Part shown: positions 56,482 to 64,000 of the stretch, one piece after another
Layout of the letters: every line of letters starts with the position of its first letter
Position numbering within the stretch: position 1 is the first letter of the stretch
Source of the DNA: Lachnospiraceae bacterium
GTDB lineage: Bacteria > Bacillota > Clostridia > Lachnospirales > Lachnospiraceae
Direction: 5' to 3'
Assembly (NCBI GenBank): GCA_029068555.1
Contig: JAIECJ010000094.1
Location: 62,001-126,000 of the forward strand
Length of the DNA stretch: 64,000 bases
Program-made: the position numbers and the translations under genes
Notes under the pieces: model-generated
What the model saw: only the letters and a program-made list of their open reading frames with translations
Databases searched by the model: none
What the model was told of the DNA's origin: nothing

Positions 56482-59400
56482 ATGAAAATGTTTAGACGAA
56501 AACTGTTTAAACATGCTTTGTTAAAGCATGCCCTGCCAATTATACTAAGTGTGGCGATGGCATTCCAGTCAATGCCGGCGACAGCACTGGCGTCAGAAAG
56601 CCAGACAGTGGAAGATGCAGTTCTGAACGAAAACACACAGGCACACGGTGCTGGTGAAGCTGCTGGGAATGTACCGGAAACAGACGCTGAACAGGACACC
56701 GCAGCGGAGACAGTGACTGGAAGTGAGAGCGATACTCCAGTATCTGACGGGAAGCCGGAGTCTGAGGAGGAGTCTGGGCAGCAGGTGGAGGAGTCCGATG
56801 CTGGGGAAATGTTATCAACAGCGGTTGAGACAGCGACTGTTGAGACAGCGATCACCGATACAGAAAACATGGTTGAAATAGCCGCGGAGGATGAGACGCC
56901 AAACCAGTCAGAGGAGAACGCGAAAAATGTCGCAAAAATAATTGTTGACGACAAAAAAGCGGATGCATACGCGCAGACGGATAATGGATTTACCCGTGTA
57001 CTTGGCGAAAAGGATTTGCATTTCTGCACAGAGTATGTACAGGACAGCAAATGCAGTGATTTCCAGCAGGCGGTGGACAGCTGGATTCGTGTGGAGGTTG
57101 ATGGGGAAACGATAGATACGCTGAAGGACAGGCTTACATACAGCTGGGTAAGAAAAGCGGAAGCCGAGGGGGAGACAGATACGCCCCTTGTCAATGCTTT
57201 TCCAAAGGATGCAGGCGACTATGTGCTGACAGTCTCCATGGACTTATCCAATCTGGACGGTCTCTGCAAAAAACTGGAAAGTGACTTGACGGTTTCTCTA
57301 ACCATTGAGAAGGCAGATGTCGGGATTGTGTTTGATAAGACAACGGCACCCGGTAAAACCGCGGCAGAGTTTATAGATACAGTGAACAAAAATTATACAG
57401 TCAGCTATAAAGATAAAAAATACGATGTCAGCAGGGATATCCTTGTGACAAAGGATGCCGAGGGAAAAGATGACCCGGATAAAAAGCTTCCGCTTTATCT
57501 CTACGTGATAGATGAGAACGGCGCGCGCAAGCCGATGGACGCGTTAGATAAGTTTGCAAGAGACAAAGACTACGTCCTGACCATCGGCAGTGTCGGCCTC
57601 GCGGAGAACGCATCCGGAAACTACAAGTTGTCGGTTAATATGTACTACATTATTGAAGTAGACGAGCGACAGAAAACAGAAGTCCGTTTCAGCAGGAAAG
57701 ATGCAGGCGAGGATTTAATTCAGGTGTATGTTCCGGAGAAAGCCTGGGCAATTGACGAGGTGACAAAGGATCTTTTTACTGAAGCTGTGACAGATGAGTC
57801 GGGAACCGTCACAAAAGCGAGCGGTGTACCGACAGTGTTTGTGCTGGGAAAAGACGGTGAAAGCGATAGGGTTCTCGATGGAGCAGCTCTGGAGGCAAAG
57901 TGGTATACACGCATCCGTCTGAATAGCGGCAGCGCATATGACGTTGACGAGGAAGCAGGCGAAATCAAGGAGGGCCAGTGGTATATCTACAAACCAATGG
58001 ATTTAGATCCTGTGGATGCAGGGGAGTACTATATCATATGGAGCTATGCCGGTGACGACGGTGCATATGAGAAGTCGCACAGCGAGGCAGTCCGGTTTAC
58101 CGTTGACCCCGCACCCGTCGTTATCAGGGTAAATCCGGAAAGCTTAACAACAGCTAATTTCCGCGACGGAATGGCCGCGGATGACGTCACAAAAGCACTG
58201 TCTGAGATTACCTATGGTGTCTACCCATTGGTAAAGAATGAGACGGCAGGCATAATGGAAGCAGGCAGTACCGCGCTGGAAATATCTCCTGATTTTTGGG
58301 GCACATCTTACAGTGGGAATGTTACGGATACGGACAAAGACAAGACACAATATTATGTGCCTGAATTTATCCTTGAGCGACGTATTGTGGAGGTGACATA
58401 CAAAGATCAGGAGCCAGTCGATGTTGACCCAGAGACAGTAATATGGGAAGAAGTTACAGGAGCACTTAAAGTCGTGGTGGATGACGCGGAGGAGCTAAAG
58501 GCATGTGCTTTGCCGCATGGTGTGAAAGCAAATGAGCTGGAATCGGCAGCGTTTGCGTTCAGGGTTCGCTTTACAGGAAATAAGGTTCTGTATGATAATG
58601 ATGGCAGCAAACTGCAGGTTGGAAATCAGAAAATACCGATAACGGATGTGACCACCAACTCCGCCAACAAAAACTATCTTGCAGACATTACGACAAAGAC
58701 GCTTGAGGACACTGCAATGTCCGTTCCTGTTGAAGGGATGCGGACTGAGAGCGTACAGATTGTAACGGATAGTATCGTGGATGCATTTAAGACGGACAAC
58801 AAGGATATGCTGGATTCTGGTGCGGCAGATGATATCCGGCAGGGGACGCTGGAAAATCCGGCTGTAAAGATTTACGACCAGAGTGCACTTTTCAGAGACC
58901 GCGCTTCATATAAGCAGGCAAAGATTCACAAATTCAGTGCAGACGGCGGAATCGGCGATGCGCTTCCGGTTTTGCCTACAGATGATTCGCTTTCCTATAC
59001 ATGGAGTTATACGACACTGGATAAATATGAAGCATATCTGGAAAAATGGGATGAAGTACAGAGACAGTACATAGATTTTAACGCTTACGATGAGAAAAAT
59101 TCGGATAAGCTTGGCTGGACAGATGCGGCGGACGGCTCATTTGACACCTTTAAAAATGCGGGGTTATACCGCCTGACGGTGGTTTACAATGATCCAGAAT
59201 ACGTGTATCAGTCTGCGGAGACGGAAGTATTTTTCAAGGTAGCCCGTCAGGAAGTCGTTGTCGTTCCGGCAGAGCGGTATGTCAAAGACGGTGAGAATAT
59301 TTTAACCATGGCAGGCGGACTGGGTAAAGTCAATACGGTAGACTTTACCATATACAAACTGCCCCACAACAGTATGGATGCATATAATGCGCTTACGGAT

Positions 59401-62400
59401 GCGGAAAAGAAAAGCTATGTTCTTCCGACGGAGGAGGAAATAGCCGATTACGAGATGAAAAATGGGCATAAGCCCGAGATGAATCTTGACAGTCTGACAT
59501 GGCAGGTTATGAGAAAAGAGAAGGATCCTGTGTCAGGGCAGGACAAGGAACCAGCGGAATGGATTCTGGCGGACGGCGTGTCTTTTGATGCGGATTTTAC
59601 TTATGGCATAGCAGCGCGCTGGACTGGCAGTATAGACTGGCTTGCCGGCGCGGACTACAATTATGACAGTAACTATACAACCCGGGATGAAAAGACATAT
59701 AAGCTGACTGGTGAGGAGAAGCATTATGAATCAGTAAGCGCTGTCAGATTTTATGACCAGCAGATTTACGTCGAAGTTGACGCGGAGAAAATTAAGGCGC
59801 TGGGGCATGTGTATGACGGAGAGCCGGTTGACCTGAAAGCGGCGGCGCAGGCGCTGCGCTTTTACACAGACGAGGCGCTGACGGAGGACAGCAGGCTTTC
59901 GACGGAAAACATCGTAAATACAGATGAGGGCTACGATCCTGCAAAGATAAATATTTACTGGATAAAGAACGGGAAATGGTACGCAAATAAAAATGCGGTA
60001 TACGGCGGGATCTACACCCTTGGACTGCGATATGAGGGCGGCGAACTAAAGACATCAGATGCGGCGGATACAGCACAGGAGAATGCCGCGTCGATGATAT
60101 ATGCGCCATTGTCCGATAACGGGCAGAAGGTATGTGCAGATATGACATTTACAGTGAGTCCGCGCGAAATCACTGCCACACCAAAGACATTGCCGGCGGA
60201 TATCCTTTATGCAGGCGAGAAGGCGGATGCGCTTTTGACAGAGGAAATTGACATTCAGGGCATAGTCGGGAAAGATCAGAAGTATTTTGACTATGCAGAG
60301 ATAGCTGCCGGAGATTTTGATATATGCTGGGATGGCAAAAATGAAGATGGAACAGACAAGGAAAGTCCTGTATATATATACAAAATTGACAAAAAGGGCG
60401 GATATCCGGCATTTAACGGAGCAGCGGCATATATTATCCAGACAGATGACAGGGAAATCAGGGAGGCAGACAAGGAATACCTGCGGTTTGGCAGCAAATA
60501 TACCATTAAGCTGACAAATGACCTTGTGTCACCGTTGAAGGAGAGCTACAGTATTACTTACGGGACTGCAGAAGTCAGGATAGAAAAAAGGGGAAGTGCA
60601 GATATTACTGCGATTAGCGCGACCAATACACTTTCTGCAAAAGGCATTGGCTTTGAGCTGACAGACGGCACATATACCATAAGGCCACGCGGGGCGATTA
60701 AGTTTTTTGATAACGCTTCCCCCCAGACGGTAATAGGCAGGAACGGAAATGAAATATTAAAGAATGCCAATATCCTTGGCTTTCGAATTTATGCGCCAAA
60801 GGAGTTTATGAATGATTTCCGTGCTGCCAAAGCAAATTTTGTGTACCAGAATGCGATTTGGAATGCAGGCGGATATTTCCGGAGTACGGCTGAGTGGAAC
60901 AACAATAGCGGCTATGTAGACGTAGTGTTCCCGCTTACACAGGAGGACACGGTGAAGTCGTTCTGCATCACATGGGAGGACGGGTATACAGAGAACTTTA
61001 CGCTGGCAGACATTGTGCTGGAAGAAGACTTCACGAAGGCCGTTGCGCCGAAATCAATCGCGTTTAACGGTGTGTCATCCAAGATGGCGGTAGGTGAGAG
61101 ACAGCAGCTGAATCTCAAAATTACAAAGGCTCAGCTGGGGGATGTGATTACTATCAGATACCGCATCAAGGGCGGAGAGACAAAAAACGAGTACATCAGT
61201 ATTGACCCGGAGACTGGTGCAGTGACAGCGCTCAAGGTGGGAAAGGCAGCCACCATAGTGGAGGCATACCCTGTATATAAAAACGCCAAGGGGGACTTCG
61301 TACCTGTCAGGGACAGTAAAGGAAAGGAAGCAAAAGCGGCTTCGGCAAAGATTACGGTCAGAGAAGTAACAGCGTCCGCCGTAAAGAAAATCACAGTGTT
61401 GGATGAGTCGGTAAAACTGTACTTTACCGTGCCGGATGACGGGTACCGCAGAGAGATTTATGTGGTGGATGTCACAAAGGGAACGGAATATGAGAGCAGA
61501 AAGAAATGGAAACCGGATGATTTTGACAAGGCGATTGATGACGTGAAAAACGGTCAGTGGAAAGCTGCCGGATTTGCAGTGAAGCCAGTCTATACCTATG
61601 TAAAAAATAAGGACTTAGATGCAAAGGAAATCAGAAAAGAATATGACAAGAAGCTGAAAGCACATATCCAGAAAATAGCTGGAATCGAGGCAGGGCATGA
61701 GTATGCCATATATGTAAGAAATGTCAGTGCGGCGAGGACGCTCGATGACGGCTCGGCGGTAACGCTGTCTACAAGCGGTGTAGTCAGGAGTTTTAAGACC
61801 ACAAAGCCGCAGGTACAGGGTCTGGAGCTTGACTTTACAGTTAAGACAAGTGATTCGGACAAGAAAAATACGGTGACACATCCTGTAAATCCGGATGGAA
61901 CGATTGACGTGGACGCATACACAGTTGAGCTGTCTGCAAAGAAGGCACAACTGAACGTGTACGGATATTTTTCCGACAGGGCAGGCGGAAACGATGCTGC
62001 CGAGGAACCTGACCAGCGCAGATATTCGCTTGTCCCGGTTTTGAAGGAGGAGAAAGCTGCGCTGAAAAATTATCTCTTGCCGAAGCTGTCATACACAATG
62101 TATGACAGCAGGGTGAGTAAACCGTTTCAGCCTGGCCTGGAACAGTCAAAATATGCCCAGATTAGCAATAAGGGTGTGATTACCCTGAAAGGTGTTGACC
62201 TGAATGGCAGGAAGACTGTATACATTTATGTAAGGGACAATACCCAGCATGAGGATGACTATGGCTATGATGCGCAGATCGCGCTTACCATTACGGCGGA
62301 GCCGGCTTCGTTTACCGGAAAAAAGGTAAAGATGACAGTGGGACAGACGATTAAGCTGTCGGATTGTCTTGCGTACAGGGACGCAAAGAAGAAGAAAATA

Positions 62401-64000
62401 CCGGCGTATCGTTCATGTGGTGTTACAATCACAAAGGAGATGCTTGCGGCGGCAAAAGCGAATGGCTACGAAATTACGGATGTGGGTGGCAGCAAGTTAG
62501 CGCATGACTGGGAAATTACAGCAGTATCTCCAAATAAAGCGGCTTTTGATCTTGCAGTGACGGACTTTGACGCGGATGGAAGCCAGATGGAGACAACGGT
62601 GAAGCTGACAGCGGCACAAATCGGCGCGGTGAAAGCGCTGAAAGTGACTTATGTGGATAACAGATATATTACAATTAACTTTACACATTCTGCAAACAGC
62701 AATGAGGCGGATGATGGCAGGGTATACGATTATGCGCTGGAAGTGAAGGATGCAAGAGGGAATGTTGTTGATAAAATAGTCCTTAGCAACCCGCATCGGA
62801 TTTTTGATATTGACAATGTGAATGCAAAAGAGCTTAAGAACGCGCTGTCATGGATTCAGTATACGAAAACGGATATAGACGAGGCGACTGGGAAAATGAA
62901 AGTCGACGGAAATTCGGCACGTAGTGCATTTAACTACTATACCGGAACCAGGACAAAGACAAAAACGTTTGCATATACATATTACAATGAAAAGATTGTC
63001 AAACTTTCTTCTTATACAATCTCTGTGACACCGCTGTATAAGAACCAGAAAGCGGATAAGACAGCGACAGTCAGGACAAAGACAACAAATACACCTGCAA
63101 GTTACCACAATGTAGATTTGACAGGGGATGTAGAGCACAGGCTTGGCGGGTATGATATAAAAATAAACAGTTCTCAGTTGCACAAAGATGACCTGAGCCA
63201 GAACAATAACGGCAAGTCGATTACGATACCGTATAGGTTTATCTCTGGAAATATTTATACATTAAGTCTTGGCACATATATCGCAACAACAAAAGATAGA
63301 GCTTCTGACCCTCTGGTATGGAAAAGCAGTAACACGAAAGTTGCTACTGTCAAGGCAAATCCGGGAACTTATTATGCGACCTTTAAGGCACTGAATCAGG
63401 GGACGACGACGATATCACTGACATCAACGGTGACAAAAAAAGTGATAGCGCGGTGGAAAGTTACTGTGTATGCAGTCAAGGACGGCAGCGGTTACGGGGG
63501 TGACTATGAGCCGGCATGGGTTGGATTTTACGAGAAGATTCTGGCATTATATGACCCGGACTACGAGGGAAGGCTGGAAGTGCTGTCAGAGAATGTACCG
63601 CTCGTAATCAGCAATGAGGATGAGGAGATAGAGACATGGGTGTCGTTTACAGCGCCGCATTATGGCAGGTATCATTTTAAGCTGAATAATGCAAATTTTT
63701 ATGGTCCGTATTATGACAGCAGTGACGGAAGGAAGATAGCAAATGGCGCCAGCGCCATTTACCTTGAGAAAAACCAGAAGATTTACTGCAGGGTTAAAGG
63801 CAATGGTACACTGACAGTGGCAGGCAGCGAGCTTGTAAGGCTGACAAAAGCGCATACTAAGGAAGCGCCGCTCGAAATAAAGGCAGAAAGCTATGTCACC
63901 TTTACTGCGTGGGAAGATAATGTTTATACGTTTTATTTAAATGGAAGGAAGCATTCGGACGCAGGGCTGAAAGCGGGCGAGACGCATATTATCAGCGTGC
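56482..64000 (+). CDS. Giant secreted surface protein, partial; runs off the window
   Basis: ATG 56482 after GGAAGGAG; signal peptide-like KHALPIILSVAMAFQSMPATALA; frame consistent at sampled points up to 64000 (not in the ORF track because no stop lies in the window). Confidence 0.85.
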   Translation, partial: MKMFRRKLFKHALLKHALPIILSVAMAFQSMPATALASESQTVEDAVLNENTQAHGAGEAAGNVPETDAEQDTAAETVTGSESDTPVSDGKPESEEESGQQVEESDAGEMLSTAVETATVETAITDTENMVEIAAEDETPNQSEENAKNVAKIIVDDKKADAYAQTDNGFTRVLGEKDLHFCTEYVQDSKCSDFQQAVDSWIRVEVDGETIDTLKDRLTYSWVRKAEAEGETDTPLVNAFPKDAGDYVLTVSMDLSNLDGLCKKLESDLTVSLTIEKADVGIVFDKTTAPGKTAAEFIDTVNKNYTVSYKDKKYDVSRDILVTKDAEGKDDPDKKLPLYLYVIDENGARKPMDALDKFARDKDYVLTIGSVGLAENASGNYKLSVNMYYIIEVDERQKTEVRFSRKDAGEDLIQVYVPEKAWAIDEVTKDLFTEAVTDESGTVTKASGVPTVFVLGKDGESDRVLDGAALEAKWYTRIRLNSGSAYDVDEEAGEIKEGQWYIYKPMDLDPVDAGEYYIIWSYAGDDGAYEKSHSEAVRFTVDPAPVVIRVNPESLTTANFRDGMAADDVTKALSEITYGVYPLVKNETAGIMEAGSTALEISPDFWGTSYSGNVTDTDKDKTQYYVPEFILERRIVEVTYKDQEPVDVDPETVIWEEVTGALKVVVDDAEELKACALPHGVKANELESAAFAFRVRFTGNKVLYDNDGSKLQVGNQKIPITDVTTNSANKNYLADITTKTLEDTAMSVPVEGMRTESVQIVTDSIVDAFKTDNKDMLDSGAADDIRQGTLENPAVKIYDQSALFRDRASYKQAKIHKFSADGGIGDALPVLPTDDSLSYTWSYTTLDKYEAYLEKWDEVQRQYIDFNAYDEKNSDKLGWTDAADGSFDTFKNAGLYRLTVVYNDPEYVYQSAETEVFFKVARQEVVVVPAERYVKDGENILTMAGGLGKVNTVDFTIYKLPHNSMDAYNALTDAEKKSYVLPTEEEIADYEMKNGHKPEMNLDSLTWQVMRKEKDPVSGQDKEPAEWILADGVSFDADFTYGIAARWTGSIDWLAGADYNYDSNYTTRDEKTYKLTGEEKHYESVSAVRFYDQQIYVEVDAEKIKALGHVYDGEPVDLKAAAQALRFYTDEALTEDSRLSTENIVNTDEGYDPAKINIYWIKNGKWYANKNAVYGGIYTLGLRYEGGELKTSDAADTAQENAASMIYAPLSDNGQKVCADMTFTVSPREITATPKTLPADILYAGEKADALLTEEIDIQGIVGKDQKYFDYAEIAAGDFDICWDGKNEDGTDKESPVYIYKIDKKGGYPAFNGAAAYIIQTDDREIREADKEYLRFGSKYTIKLTNDLVSPLKESYSITYGTAEVRIEKRGSADITAISATNTLSAKGIGFELTDGTYTIRPRGAIKFFDNASPQTVIGRNGNEILKNANILGFRIYAPKEFMNDFRAAKANFVYQNAIWNAGGYFRSTAEWNNNSGYVDVVFPLTQEDTVKSFCITWEDGYTENFTLADIVLEEDFTKAVAPKSIAFNGVSSKMAVGERQQLNLKITKAQLGDVITIRYRIKGGETKNEYISIDPETGAVTALKVGKAATIVEAYPVYKNAKGDFVPVRDSKGKEAKAASAKITVREVTASAVKKITVLDESVKLYFTVPDDGYRREIYVVDVTKGTEYESRKKWKPDDFDKAIDDVKNGQWKAAGFAVKPVYTYVKNKDLDAKEIRKEYDKKLKAHIQKIAGIEAGHEYAIYVRNVSAARTLDDGSAVTLSTSGVVRSFKTTKPQVQGLELDFTVKTSDSDKKNTVTHPVNPDGTIDVDAYTVELSAKKAQLNVYGYFSDRAGGNDAAEEPDQRRYSLVPVLKEEKAALKNYLLPKLSYTMYDSRVSKPFQPGLEQSKYAQISNKGVITLKGVDLNGRKTVYIYVRDNTQHEDDYGYDAQIALTITAEPASFTGKKVKMTVGQTIKLSDCLAYRDAKKKKIPAYRSCGVTITKEMLAAAKANGYEITDVGGSKLAHDWEITAVSPNKAAFDLAVTDFDADGSQMETTVKLTAAQIGAVKALKVTYVDNRYITINFTHSANSNEADDGRVYDYALEVKDARGNVVDKIVLSNPHRIFDIDNVNAKELKNALSWIQYTKTDIDEATGKMKVDGNSARSAFNYYTGTRTKTKTFAYTYYNEKIVKLSSYTISVTPLYKNQKADKTATVRTKTTNTPASYHNVDLTGDVEHRLGGYDIKINSSQLHKDDLSQNNNGKSITIPYRFISGNIYTLSLGTYIATTKDRASDPLVWKSSNTKVATVKANPGTYYATFKALNQGTTTISLTSTVTKKVIARWKVTVYAVKDGSGYGGDYEPAWVGFYEKILALYDPDYEGRLEVLSENVPLVISNEDEEIETWVSFTAPHYGRYHFKLNNANFYGPYYDSSDGRKIANGASAIYLEKNQKIYCRVKGNGTLTVAGSELVRLTKAHTKEAPLEIKAESYVTFTAWEDNVYTFYLNGRKHSDAGLKAGETHIISV

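Noticed and set aside
56454-57194. 246-aa Ser/Val-rich antisense ORF
   Set aside because: Reverse complement of the acidic Glu/Thr/Ala-rich N-terminus of the giant surface protein; typical low-complexity shadow ORF
57428-63855. Many minus-strand ORFs of 60-118 aa
   Set aside because: All are antisense to one long plus-strand reading frame starting at 56482

Overview
AT-rich Firmicutes window, probably Lachnospiraceae-like judging from protein style (inference only). No rRNA, tRNA, CRISPR array or intact transposase was seen. Four blocks: (1) ~0.15-20.8 kb, a same-strand cell-surface glycan operon (AlgX/SGNH-like, YfhO-like, GT2s, epimerase, DUF2142, DUF2304, flippase, LicD) ending in a phosphonate-decoration module (nucleotidyltransferase, cytidylyltransferase-PEP mutase fusion, phosphonopyruvate decarboxylase). 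(2) ~21-45 kb, a defence-island-like region: remnants of a calcineurin-like phosphoesterase and of a PDDEXK_9 protein; endolysin; SMEK-TM protein plus lipoprotein; dNMP-kinase-like P-loop protein; a RADAR pair (RdrA ATPase, RdrB adenosine deaminase); an ABC-three-component system with a nuclease-like first subunit and a zinc-hook SMC ATPase; a YwqJ-like deaminase ORF interrupted by one stop; and a convergent cassette (degenerate P-loop STAND-like protein against ATP-grasp plus methyltransferase) whose two outer promoters share a perfect 29-bp element. (3) A dual-HTH/TPR regulator convergent with a 55-aa secreted-peptide-like ORF, a possible RRNPP-type signalling pair. (4) ~45.2-64 kb, higher-GC DNA with a GT2, a polytopic membrane protein and three large secreted proteins (Ig-like, C1 peptidase, and a giant ORF leaving the window). 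A palindromic repeat family (TTGGTCAATTCTGTCCCTTG) sits at most module boundaries of the island. Strongest leads: the 29-bp-linked convergent cassette, the regulator/peptide pair, and the RADAR cassette bracketed by imperfect direct repeats.
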